Source: Cyanophora paradoxa
Taxonomy: Eukaryota; Glaucocystophyceae; Cyanophorales; Cyanophoraceae
DNA length: 64,000 bases
NCBI GenBank assembly: GCA_004431415.1
Contig: QPMI01000417.1
Coordinates: 62,001 to 126,000 of the forward strand
Direction of reading: 5' to 3'
Below are positions 12,428 to 23,479 of this stretch, one piece after another. Each line of letters begins with the position of its first letter. Positions within the stretch are counted from its first letter, which is position 1. Below the pieces are notes generated by a model. The model did not search any database, was not told where the DNA came from, and was given only the letters and a program-made list of their open reading frames with translations. The position numbers and the translations under genes are program-made.

Positions 12428-15400
12428 CTAGCTGTAGGTGCCTGAGCGAGGCCAGCCGCCGGCGTGGAAGGACTGGGCCCGGGGCGGGGGCGCGCCCGCC
12501 CCGCGCGGCGCCGGGCCCGAGACCAGAACGAGGGACGAGAAGTCGTTGGAGGGGGGTACGGGGTCGCCGGGGACGGAGGGGTACCGCTTGCCGCTGGAGG
12601 GACGGGGGGGGCGGCGCTGGGGGTTGGGCACGGCAGCAGAGGCGGCAGATCCTGAGTAGGGTACCACTAACGTGCGGGCCGCTGCGTTCGCCTGCACAGA
12701 AAGGTAAGCCGGGAGGGGGTACACGAATTTTGCGACGGCAGTGCTCGCCTGCGCCCGAAGCGTCGCGTGCTCCCGTTTCTCGAGGTCGACCCACGTGGGC
12801 GCCGCCGGCTGCTGCGTGGCGCCGCCCGTCGCAGCCGCCGCCAGGGGTACGGCACCGGACCGGGGGGCGAAGTCGGAGGGGAGGGGTCCCCTGGCCGCCT
12901 GGCCGGGCGCCCCCCAGTACCTCGCTTCTTCCCCCCCGGAGGGAGGGGTAGTCCCGCTTGGCCCCCCGGGGCCCCCGGGGCCGGCGAGGCTCGCGCGGCG
13001 CACCATGCCGCCGCCGCCGCCGCCGGGCCCTGCGCCGGCGCGCATCCGCTGCAGCGACGCCGCCGCGGCGCTGCCGGTGCCCGCCGGCAGGTCCGAGGGG
13101 GGTACGGCGACGGAGGGCCCCGAGTAGTGGTACATGGCCGAGGCGGCGGAGGGCGCGCCGGCGCCGGGCCAGAGGCTGTACCCCTTTGCCGGGGCGGGGG
13201 CGGGGGGCGGCGCGGACGAGGAGGAAGATGCGGCGGGGGCGGGGGCGGGGAGCGGGGAGGGGGCGAGAGGGGCGGGGGCGGGGGCGGGGGCCGGGGCGGG
13301 GGCCTTGATGGATTCCGCGGCGGCGGCGAGGGCGGCAGCCGTCGCGAGGGGGTTGGCGGGGAGGGGTAGAGGGAATGTGAGCGCAGGGAGGGAAGAGACG
13401 GCCCCTGAGTGCCCGAGGGCCGCCACGGAGGCCCCCGCCGCCACCGCCGCGTTCGCCTGCGGTGGAGGGGGGTACGTGAGAGGTGAAGGGCGGATAACGG
13501 TGTACCCCCCGGACCTGCTGGACGGCGGCGTGGTGGGCGGCGGCGGACAGGAGCTGCGACTGAAGCTGCTGGTTCTGCAGCAGAAGCTGCGAAAAAGGGG
13601 AGGAATGAGCTGTGAGGGGGTACGGCACCCTCCTGAGGGGGGTACGGATGCTCTACCTGGAGGTACTGCTCGAAGGAGAGGGAGGTGGCAAACGCCCCGG
13701 AGCCGGAGCCGGCGCCGGGCTCCTCCCCGGGGGCCCCGGGGTACGCCGGCGCGGCGGGGGGCGGCGGGGGCTCGGCGGAGAGGGCGTAGAACTGCAGCAT
13801 CTGGCTGGCGGCTTGTAGGACCTGTCATGGATCCCGCGTGCCAAAGGTCAGACGGCAGCTTCTTAGCAGGAAAAGAGGCGAAGCCGGAGCTCTTTTTATC
13901 AGCCTCACAGCACGAGTCTTCTTAAGATTAGTCTTCGAGTCTTCCTTATCAACTTCTTCGGGCGGCCCGCTCAGAAAGAGGTCAGCCAAAGGGTCAGCCG
14001 GCAGCAAAGGGCGAAGCCAAAGCTCTTCTTAGCGGCTTCTCAGCACGCGTCGAGTGAGATTAGCCTCTTCTTCTTCTTCTTCTTCGAGCGGCCCGTTCTT
14101 CTTATAAGATTAGCATTCGTCAGCTCGAACCGTTCTTTAATTAGCTTATCAGCTTTTTATGCGCCACCTTGGGCTTCCTATAATCTTCTTCTTTTCGCAC
14201 CTGCTTCAGGTACGTCTGCTCTCGAAGCTGGGCGCGCTTGACCAGGTTCTGGGGCGGGCCCCGCGCCTTTGTCTTCGGCTTGGGCGCCCCCGCCCCCGCC
14301 GCCGCCCCCTGCGGCTGCGCGGGTGGGGTCGGATCGGATAGGTGATAAGAAGAAGCAAGTGATCGAGCCCGATTGCTACTATGTTGCATCTTTGTTCGAA
14401 CGGGAAGGGGCGTGTGCACCTGGGCGTACGGGCTGTCTTTGCCCAGCGTGCTCCGCACCGGCCCGCCGCCGCCGGCGCCGGCGCCCCACGCCGGCTTGTT
14501 GCCCACCCCGTCCCCGGCGGCCTGGAGCGGCCCCGCCCCCGCCCCGCCCGACCCCGATCCGTCCGCCGCCTCTTTCGCCCTCTGCTCCGCCAGCCTCCGC
14601 CTCTCCAGGCTCGCCTGGGTACCCAGTTAAAACAGGACCGGAAAGTGTCTCCGTGCGGATTCGAACCGCGGTCTCGCGCAGGAGGTTGGAGCTGGCCCCC
14701 AGGAGCTTCTCGTACCGCTCCGCGGCGCCCGGGGCGGGGTACACGCGCGCCCACTCGCCCTGCGAGGAGAGGGATGGGAAAGGCGTGGCTCAGCTGGCGA
14801 GCAGGCGGCCGCTGTGGCGTTGGGAGGGAGAGGGGGGAGGGCATATCTAGATATGGAGTTTTCTAGACGGATAAACCTACCTCGGTGCGCGATTCTAACT
14901 TTTAGAACCGATAGATAGATAGGCGATAGATAACCGATAGACGATATTCTAGACATATATCCGTACACCTTAGATCCGACCGCCCGCAACCACTATCGAT
15001 AAGGCGCTCTCTTGTCCTGGCGCGGCCCCAGACAGGAAGGCGCACGAGGTTCTTGTCCTCGAAGCGGGTGCGCTGCGCCTCGACCTCGACCAGCCGCTCG
15101 GCCTGCGCGTCCCGCTCCGCCGCCGCCGCCGCCTTCCGCTCCTCCGCCGACCGCTTCGAGCCCTGCCGCGAGGGGCGAGCGAGCGTGGGCGAGCGTGGGC
15201 GAGGGAGGGAGGGCGCGCGGGAAAAGAGAGATGTATCTAGATTATAAGAGGGCGGAAAGCGGTGGCGGGGTCGGGGGCGCGCACGGCGGCGGCGGCTAAG
15301 GAGGCGCTGCAGCACCTCTTGAAGAACTAAAAGCTAAGAGGAGCTAACCTAGAACTTCAAACCAACGGGGAATCAAGCTAACCTCAAGCTAACAACAGAA

Positions 15401-18400
15401 CTAAGTTCAGCCGATTAAAGCGAGAGGGATCAGAGGCGCACGGCGGCGGCGGCTAAGGAGGCGCTGGAGCTTCTCTTTAAAGAACTAAAAGCCAAGAGGA
15501 GGCGCTAGAAGCTAGAAGCCAAGCTAAGACAACTAATTCTATGTGTCTCAATTAGTAAAGGGCGGGGGCGCGCGCACGGCGGCGGCGCGGAGTCGCTGGA
15601 GCTTCTCGCGCTCCATGGCGCGGATCTTCTTCCGCCGCTTCACGCTCACGTTCAGCAGCCGGAACGCCTGCACGCAGAGAGGTCAGGGGGGGGGGGGGGG
15701 GGGGGGGGGGGCGGAGGAAGCAAAGCGGAGGTAGATGGGTGTGATGGGATGGGGTTGGGCGCGCCTCGGGTCTAGGCATGGGATGGGGTGTGGTGCCGGG
15801 GTCTAGGTAAAAGAATAGGATGATATGGGGCTGAGCGGGGGCGGGGCGCGACGGGTGGAAGCCGCGGTAGACGGCGGATCTAGCGAGCGGATCTAGCTAG
15901 CGGATCGAGGGGAGGGATGGGATAGAGCGCGGGCCTCTGTGAGGCACGACTCCTTGATCTCCTGGTCCAGCGGCGTGTCGATGTCCAGGTTCGGGCTGCA
16001 GTTCACCTGAGGTGGGGGGGGGAGGAGGCGCCTCAGGTGAGCCGGGTGCGGGAGGTGAGGGGGAGGGGAGGGGGAGTGGGGTAACGGACCTCGACGATCC
16101 AGGGGCGGAATTCCTTGTCGAGGATGACGTCGAAGCCTGCGGGGGTACGTGGAAAGAAAGTTCTCAAGGGGGGAGGGAAGGTGGAGGAGGGGGGTACCGA
16201 GGAACTCGAAGCAGTTGATGGACTCGGCGTCTCCTTGGATGGTCGCTTTGTAGCTGTGGCCCAGGCTGCGGGGGGCGTGAGGCGGCAGCGGGGCGACGCC
16301 GGGAGGGGGCGAGTTTGGAAGAATCTTAGCTAGACCAGCCCTAGCTGGACAGTGGAACGGGGCGGGGACGGGGCGGTCTAGTTGTCTTGTCTTCTTATCT
16401 TATCGCTAGTAACCGGATCTCTTGTAGAGCTATCTCGATCCAGCTGGCCGCGGCGGGGACGGGGCGGGGACGGGACGGGGCGGGGCGGGGCGGGGCGGGG
16501 CGGGCCTGGGCTGCACGGCGGCGATCGTCTTGACCACCACGTCGCAGATGTCCGAGAAGACCTGGCGGGAGGAAGGGGTGAGATGAGGACAAGGGAGGAG
16601 ACGAGAGGACTGGAAGAGGCCGGCGCGCCTGCTTCGAGTCGCGCCCCTGCTTGTCGATCCAGTCCAGGACCCAGTGCAAGGAGCGCTTCGACCCGACGCC
16701 GTCCTGTTTGGAGGGAAGGGGGGAGAGGTACAGAGAGAGAGAGAGCTCAGATGAGCGCTCAGGAGGGGGAGGAGGAGGGGGTGTGGTCGCGTCGCGCCTG
16801 GTGCGCGTCCGTGTTGAACTGGAAGCGATCGTTGTGCTTGTTCACCTGAGCGAGGGGGTGAGGGGTACGGATGCGTTGGGGAAGGGGGGAAGGGGGGAGC
16901 CCTCACCGCGTAGTTCGTCAGGTGCATGTACACCTGAGTGGGGAGGTGAGGCGAGAGGGGTAAGGGGTGGAGGAAAGGAGGGGGGTACAGTACCTTGCGC
17001 ATATTCTTGGAGGAAGGCTCCTGGTACGGCTCGGTGGCGAGGCGCGCCAGTCCGTTCCTGGGGTACATAAGTAAAGGAGGGGGCCGAGCGGGGGTAGTGG
17101 GGTAGGGCGCGCTTGTAGACGAAGAGGCGTAGGGGGGCTACGGAGAGGACGAGGACGTAGATGCGGAGATCGAACTTGTACCCGTCGATCAGGAGGGGCT
17201 GCGGAGGGTATGAGGTATAAAAAGGGCAGGACGAGCCGCCGGGGGGTACGGTGATGGCGCACGTTGGCGAGGTATTCCTGCGCGACGAAAGATTCGTCGG
17301 GGGACAGCTGCTTCAGCTGCTTGATCGAGCGAATGAGGTAGATGCCCTGTACCCCGCCCAAGAAGTTCTAGTCAGCGGCCGGCCGAACGGAAGGGAGGCC
17401 GGGCGGGCGCGGAGGGAGCAGCGTACCCGCCCCCGCGAGAGCGTGGCGGGCTTCAGAATGAAGTATTTCTTCTTCTTGCCGTCCTCCACGGCGCCTTTGA
17501 AGTCCGGCACGCTGCGGCGCGGCGCGGCGGGCGGGCGGGCGGGCGGGCGGGCGGGCGGGCGGCTCAGCGACGCCGGCCGGGGAGGGGCGGGGTGGGGGGT
17601 GGAGAAGGGGAGTACGCACTCGGAGGGGAGGATCCAGGTCTTGGGGTGGAAGTTGTACTCCTCGGGGAAGGCCCGCTTCATCCGGTTCAGGTTGCGCGCC
17701 AGGTTGGCCTTGTTCGTGATCTCGCTCATACCCGGGAAGTGGTTCACGCGCTGCGGGGAGGGAGGCCGGGCAGTGAGGTTCGCGGCCCCGGCGGCGCCCG
17801 CCCCCGCCAGCGCCTAGAGCGCACCTGGAACTTGCGGATCTGCATCATCATCTCCAGGGGGATGTAGCCCTCCGACCACATCACGTCCCACTCTTCGCCC
17901 TCCCGCCAGCGCTTCCAGCCCATGTTCCGCGTCGCCTGCCGCACTGCGGGCCGCCGCGCGTCGGAATCGATCCGCAGCTAAGGCGGAGCGCCCCGCCGCG
18001 GGGACTAGAGGCCGCCGCAGGGGGCGGCGCCGAACAGGCCAGAACAGACAGGTCGGCCGACGCTGCGCACCCACGCGGTAGCGGCAGAGCTCGAGGTTGA
18101 CGATGATGTGCTTGCTTGCGCGCGTCTTCTTGCGCTGAGGCTTCTTTGCGGACGCGTCCCGCCGCCTGTCGTCCTCATCCCCGCCTGCAGGACGTTACGC
18201 GCTCGGCACGGGTTGCGGGCAGAGGGCGGCAGCACCTTCCCCCTCGTCGCTGTCGCTCTCCTCCTCGCTGCCGCTGCTGCTTTCCTCCTCGCTGGAGGAC
18301 GAGGAGAGCGGCTGCGCGGGCCGGCCATCGTCGTCGTCTCCGGCGTCGGCCAGCTTGATCAGCTCCTCGTCATCGCTCTCCTCCTGCGGAGGCCCGATCG

Positions 18401-18452
18401 GTGGGCCGCACGCTGCGGGGCCCGCGGCACGGACCTCTTCCTTCTTTGGCAT
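12428..18452 (-). CDS. Tubulin tyrosine ligase-like (TTLL) polyglutamylase
   Basis: TTLL enzymes add glutamate chains to tubulin tails in axonemes and cytoplasmic microtubules. ATG is at 18450-18452; the N-terminus is acidic Ser/Glu-rich. Exons at 18452-18236, 18184-18071, 17943-17825, 17750-17620, 17511-17427, 17346-17263, 17198-17113, 17057-16994 and 16933-16907 join in frame. They give ATRNMGWKRW, NFHPKTWILPS, YFILKPATLSRGRGIYLI, NPLLIDGYKFDLRIYVLVLS, GLARLATEPY and HLTNYAVNKHNDRFQFNTD. Further exons read FDVILDKEFRPWIVE and VNCSPNLDIDTPLDQEIK (about 16135 and 16008). Together these cover the ATP-grasp core of the family. The remainder (15.7-12.4 kb) is coiled-coil and Pro/Ala-rich tail ending in GTYS. 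At least five introns begin with GC. The tail was duplicated at 236-2741. The gene lies divergent to the SET2 gene, 273 bp away. The TTLL4/TTLL6-like subclass is a tentative reading; C-terminal splice sites are less certain than the core. Confidence 0.92.
12692..12748 (-). other. GC-AG intron, orthologous to a GT-AG intron in the duplicate copy
   Basis: Read on the minus strand, this 57-nt segment starts GCGAGC at 12748 and ends CAG at 12692, between RAQ and ANAAAR. The duplicate's intron (562 down to 502, 61 nt) starts GTGAGC. Both contain GTACCCC and a pyrimidine-rich 3' end. Confidence 0.7.
15686..15711. repeat. 26-nt poly-G run
   Basis: An uninterrupted run of about 26 G residues in a TTLL intron. 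On the coding strand it is a poly-C (polypyrimidine) tract. Its length is error-prone in sequencing. Confidence 0.9.
16442..16506. repeat. GGGGCGG/GGGGAC G-quadruplex-prone tandem repeat
   Basis: Tandem GGGGCG and GGGGAC units within a TTLL intron next to the exon encoding VFSDICDVVVKTIAAVQ. Any four G-runs could form a G-quadruplex. Confidence 0.7.
17521..17564. repeat. (GGCG)n short tandem repeat
   Basis: About ten GGCG/GGGC units inside the TTLL intron 17619-17512. Confidence 0.8.
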
Positions 18453-18725
18453 GTTGGGCTATGCCTGAGGCGCCCGGGGGCGCCTAATGCCGGTATGTGA
18501 GTGCCGCAAGCCTGATATTGCTGCTCGCTGTCCCAGGCCTGTAGCTGCTCTCAACCAGCGTCAAGTTAAACCGAGTGTACCCGTCTCAACCACAAACCCG
18601 CCGGCGGGTCTGTGAGCCAGCAGAAAGCGGCCGGCTCGGCAGTAGAGGGCGATCGAACGCTTTTCGCGAGACCGGAGCGGTTGCCGGACGCATAGGCCGT
18701 CGCCGCAGCCTCGCTCCGGACGACG
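18453..18725. promoter_or_regulatory. Putative bidirectional promoter between TTLL and SET2 genes
   Basis: The two start codons (18450-18452 minus, 18726 plus) face away from each other across 273 bp. Both 5' UTRs and core promoters must fit here unless non-coding first exons exist. I see no clear TATA box. Confidence 0.55.
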
Positions 18726-21700
18726 ATGGTGGACGACGCAGCTCCGCTTGCTTCGCAGCCGAAGCGCGAGGCCCCGCTCAGCGAGCCGCCTGCGGTCCAG
18801 CAGCACCTCGAGCTTCGGCAGCCGAATGGGGACGAGCCCGAAGACAGCAACGCGCGAAAGCTGCGTTCGAGAAAACCTGGCTTGGGATCGCTGTCGATCG
18901 GGAACGGGGACGAGCAGGATGGCGCTGAGAACGGGACGCCGCAGAGCCAGCGAGGCGCGTCCGGCCCCGGCAGCTCACGCAGGCGCGGAGGCGGAGGCGG
19001 CCCGCCCCCTACACACGACGAGAACGGGAAGCCGATGGTCTGGTTCCTGAAGGGCGACGAGCAGCACTGGCACCCCGTCAGCGCGGCACCCGAGCACCAG
19101 CCGCCGGCCTGGGTCTACCTGAACGCCAACACCTACGTGAACCGCAAGCCACGCGGCGTCATCCCCGACGAGGTGATGCGCTGCAACTGCGGCGACTCCG
19201 GCTGCCTCGACGACGAGGTGCGCCTTCGCCCGCGACATCCCGCCCCGCCCCGCCCCGCCCCGCCCCGCCCCGCTCCGCCTCGCTCCTCCGCGACGAGAGC
19301 GCCGACGGTCCGCCGCCCGCCCGGCCGCCCGCAGACGTGTCTGAACCGCATGATCAACGTCGAGTGCACTCCGGGCTACTGCTCGAAGTACTGCTGCAAC
19401 CAGCGCATCCAGAAGCGCGCGTACGCGGAGACCGAGGTCTTCAACACTGGCTCCAAGGGCTGGGGCATTCGCGCCCTCGAGGACATCCCCAAAGGCACCT
19501 TCGTGGTAGAGGCGAGCGAGCCCCATTCCCCTCCGCCCACGATTCGATCCGATTTCGAATTTGATCTGACCGAGCGAACAGTATTCCGGCGAGATCTGCG
19601 ACGCGGACGAGTTCCGCTTCCGTGCTATCGACTACCAGAAGCAGGCGGATGTTCACTTCTACTTCATGCTCGTGCGTTTCCTCCTTAAGCAGCCGCCCGC
19701 CGGCTTTAAAAGCTAGACGACCCCTTTCCCGACCCCGCACCGCCCCCGTTGGCTTCGCGGCCGCCTCGCCCTAGCATACGGACGAACGAAGCTAATGTCT
19801 TATGTCTAGAAGAAGAATCCAAGATAATAGGAGCTCATGGCTTAGCTTATGGAATAGCTTATGGTACTTATGGAATAGCTCATGGTTCCGCCGCGCAGAC
19901 GGAGGGAGACGAGAAGATCGACGCCTCGCGCAAGTCGGCCGAGGGCCGCTTCGCCAACCACTCCTGCAACCCCAACCTCGAGGCGCTCAAGTGGTGAGAG
20001 AGCGGCCGAGAGCGGCTGTACCCCACCCTTCTTCTTCGTAGAGCCTCTGTCGAACGTAGTACCCCCCAGGGAGGTCTGCCGCGAGATCCGCGTCGGCCTC
20101 TTCGCCAAGCGGGACATCAAGAAGGCGCGTACCCCCCCGCTTCCCTTCCCGGTACCCCCGTGACCGGTCGGGGGGGTACAGGGCGAGGAGCTCACGCTCG
20201 ACTACCAAATGTCGTGCTACGGGAAGGAGCCCCAGAAGTGCCACTGCGGGGAGCCGAACTGCCGCGGGATCATCGGCGACGGAAAGGCGAGCCGATATCC
20301 GTACCCCCTTCCCCTCGACTCCGTGTCTCACGTACCCCCCCTGCAGATCATCGACATCCGGAAGGGGCTGGGGGCCGGCCGTGGGGGAGACGACGAGGAT
20401 GGGAAGGGGGGGTCCGAGGATCTCTCTGAGGGGGAAGAGGAGGCCGACGACGAGGCCCTCGAGCAATGGTATACCCCCTCCAGCGCGGGTTCCCGTACCC
20501 CCCTGAACTCCGCCCCCCTTCCCCCCGGGCAGGTACGAGGAGTACAAGGCGAAGAAGGCGCGAAGGGAAGCCGCACAGGCGGCGAGGGCGGCCCGCAAGC
20601 GCGGCTCCGAGGAGTCAGATTGTGCGTACCCCGGAGCATGCGTTTCCCCCTCGTCCCGTACCAACCGCTGAAATCGGTACCCCCCGCGCAGCGGACGAGG
20701 AGTACAAGGAGAAGCGGCGGGAGCGGGAACGCGAGTTCATCCCCCCCTCCCTCCTCCGCATCCTGGAGGAGATCATCGACGAAAAGACGGTACCCTCCAA
20801 CTGCGTTTTGCTTCGTACCCGTACCCCTGTTTACTCCATTCCCATTCTCCCAGATCCTCCCTCGCAAATCCGTACTCCTGCAGCAGATGCTGCGTTTCCC
20901 CCGCTCCAGCCACGCAAAGGTGCGGTACCCCCTCCCGCAGCCTTCCCTCAAAAGTCCCGAACACGTACTCCAGTTCCTGGATTGGGATGGCCTTTCCTAC
21001 CTCGCCCTGTGGCTCCGTACCCCCCGGGCCCCCGCCTCGTCCCCCGGGGGCGATGCCGCGGCCTCCTCCCCCCCTCCGGCCCCCTCCGCGCCCGCGGAGT
21101 CCCCGAGCGGGGGTAGCCCCCCGCCCTCGACGCCCTCGGCTACCCCCCAGAAGGCGGACGAGTCGGCCTCCTGGGAGCTCATCGAGGGTACCCTGGAGCT
21201 CATCGAGAAGATGCCCGTCGAAAAAAGGCACCTGGACGCGGCCGCGAAGACCGTCCAAGCCGTTCACCAGCTCATGGTACCCCCTTGGCCCCCCCCCCCC
21301 CCTCAGCCTTTTCTCAAGCGACGGCCCTCTAGCCCCAGCATCCTTCGGTCCCTATGCACGGATCTAGGCCACCTATTAATGGTCCTTGAGGCGGATCCTT
21401 TTATATTCCTTGAAACCCCTTCTTCTTGTCTTCCTTGCCCATCTCCTCATCCCTCTGCGCTTCTCGTCCCAGCTGAAATTCTAGTTATCCTTCAATATCT
21501 TTTATCGCCCACGTTCTTGCCCCTGTCCTTGCCCTTCTCCTCCTCACCCCCGTGCTTTTCCTCGCGCAGAAAAGCGGGCGGCCGCGCGTGCTCGCGATGC
21601 TGAACGCAATTGGGACGCACTGGCGGCTCCTCGGCTCCGGCGCCGCCGCCGAGGTCAAGCACATGCTCAAGGTATCTATCTACATTTCTAACAGCATCTA

Positions 21701-23266
21701 ACCTCTGTCATTCCACTGTCTATCTAACGTTTCTTTCTAAGGTCCCTCGGCTGCCGCCGGAGCTGGACCGCGACCGGAGGCGCGAGGGGAACCGCGAGCG
21801 GGAGCGCGACCGCGCCTCGCCCCCGACCCGCTCCCGCCGCGAGGAGGAGGACGCCAAGCGAGACCGGTGCGCCGAAAGAAAGAAAGAAAGAAAGATCTAT
21901 TTTTAGTTCGGGGATCGAATTTGATCCGCAGGTACGAGGTGTCCGGGTGGTCGGAGCGGCCCATCCGGTACGAGAACGGGCCGCCGCCGGCCAAGCGGCC
22001 CCGGGAGGGCCCCGGGCCTTCCGGCTCCCCTACCCCCATGGCCGGCCCCAGCGCCGCCCCCGTCGTGATCGAATCGCGGGAGGCCTACGTGGCCAGGCTA
22101 GCCGAGGCCGGCATCCGGGTACGCCTTCACAGCGATCTATCTCGTGCTGTACCCCCCGAACGTGAACGCTTACCCCGTCCCCCTCCTAGGACCCGAAGCA
22201 GCAGAACGACCTCTACGAGAAGTACGCGGCCCACTGCCGCCAGGCCGCCGCCGCCGCCGGCTCCTCCAGCGCCGGTACCCCCCTCCCTCCTCCTTTTCCT
22301 CCCATGTATCCCCCTTGAGCGCGTCCCGGGCAGGGACGCCCTCCCTTGTCACTGCGACGCCCTCGACGGAGGCGGGGGCGGGCCCGCCGGCCCCCGGCGG
22401 CCTCTCATCTTCCACAGCGGAGCTCCTGAGGAAGGTGCGGGGGTAGGGGGTACCGCTCCGTAGCCTGGAGTCTGACCGGGAGCGCGCGCGTGCGTACCCC
22501 CCGCCCCGCAGCAAAAGAAGAAGGAGGACGAGGACAAGCGCCACAAGCAGCTCCTCAAGCTCTGCCTCCAGGTACCCCCTACCTCGAAGAAAAGGAAACG
22601 CCGTACCCCCCTGAGACGGGGTACTCTCGCCGCAGTTCAACGTGAAGCACGACAGCCTCGCGGCATTCCGCACGTCCCTCGCCAGCGTCATCGCGAAGGT
22701 CCTCTCTCCCTACTTGAAAGAGGTACCCCCCTTGTCCTCCCCCCCCCACCGCCGCCCCCCCTCCCCTCCCTTCCTGCCAAAGCTGGCACGCGTAGCCATA
22801 GATTCGTAGCGCACGCGTGCCCGTGCCGCCTCCCTCTCTCGCCTGCCCGGGATCATACCGCGTACTCCCCCGCAGGGTAAGATCTGCTCCAAGGAGGACT
22901 TCAAGCACCTCTGCCGCAAGATGACGCACACGATCGTCGAAAAAGAGATCAAGAGAGCGCGTACCCCCCGGCCACCTCCACTCCCTCTTTCTGTCTCTTT
23001 CTGAGGTCCCGGGTACGCAGCACGGGGAGAAGGGGCGCCTGGAGTTCCGCGACAGCGTCGAGAAGAACGCCAAGTCATACGTGCAGGTTCGAATCCGGCC
23101 CGCGCCCTTTTAGGGCGCCGCGCACCCCCAGCGTCGGCAGCCGCCCTGAGCATCCGTTGGCTTTCTCGCACGTCTGATTATTGCGTACTCCCAGCACTAC
23201 TTCGAGAAGCACGGCAAGTACGTCCGCAAGGCGGGGGACAAGGACGAGGACGGCGGGGACGCGTAA
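18726..23266 (+). CDS. SETD2/Set2-type histone H3-K36 methyltransferase
   Basis: Set2 enzymes methylate histone H3 Lys36 on transcribed chromatin, riding on phosphorylated RNA polymerase II. I could place 21 exons: 18726-19217, 19335-19511, 19582-19671, 19899-19993, 20070-20124, 20182-20286, 20347-20468, 20533-20621, 20692-20789, 20854-20919, 20941-21276, 21570-21671, 21742-21866, 21932-22118, 22190-22274, 22334-22434, 22512-22571, 22636-22722, 22876-22956, 23021-23086 and 23195-23266. They sum to 2691 nt (896 residues) with frame kept. Domains in order: AWS (CNCGDSGC, CLNRMINVECTPGYCSKYCC), SET (GWGIRALEDIPKGTFVVEYS, RFANHSCNPN, GEELTLDYQMSCYGKE), post-SET (CHCGEPNCRG), a TFIIS-N/LW-like helical region (FLDWDGLSYLALWL, then IEKMPVEKRHLDAAAKTVQA) and a C-terminal SRI domain (LLKLCLQFNVKHDS to HYFEKHGKYVRKAG). 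The NHSCNPN and DY motifs of the SAM site are present. No clear WW domain is seen. Confidence 0.94.
19512..19581 (+). other. GC-AG intron inside the SET domain
   Basis: Donor GCGAGC and acceptor ACAG restore the family motif GTFVVEYSGEI. A GT donor 9 nt upstream (19503) would also keep frame but would delete the conserved E of the FVxEY motif. Confidence 0.75.
20125..20181 (+). other. GC-AG intron (donor GCGCGTACC)
   Basis: Joins DIKK to GEELTLDY in phase 0. Using the nearby GT at 20129 would shift frame, so GC is required if the family motif is to be kept. Confidence 0.85.
22957..23020 (+). other. GC-AG intron (donor GCGCGTACC)
   Basis: Joins EKEIKR to HGEKGRLEF in the SRI domain, phase 0; the GT at 22961 would break frame. 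Confidence 0.85.
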
Positions 23267-23479
23267 TAGGAGGAGGGGGGTACGGCTCCCGAGGCGCGGC
23301 TCAGGCAGATGGTTCGCTTGGAACGATTTGCATGGAAGAGCGGCGCGTGGCGGCGGGGAAGGGCGAGGGAGGGGGGCGGGGCCGGGCAGCGGGATGCATA
23401 TGGGCGGATTCGGAAAGTATACGATTACAGACAGATGGGCGCATACATACAAAGCTACTTCCTACCTAAGCGGAGGGCA
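23267..23479. other. Short intergenic region between convergent genes
   Basis: The SET2 and TMEM97-like genes converge on about 210 bp, which must hold both 3' ends. No obvious poly(A) signal of the animal type is seen. Confidence 0.4.

Noticed and set aside
14650-14690. T-arm-like GCGGTTCGAATCCGC on the minus strand followed by CGGAGACA (possible tRNA)
   Set aside because: No matching acceptor, D-arm or anticodon arm upstream, and the homologous intron in the duplicate copy lacks it. At most a B-box-like fragment.
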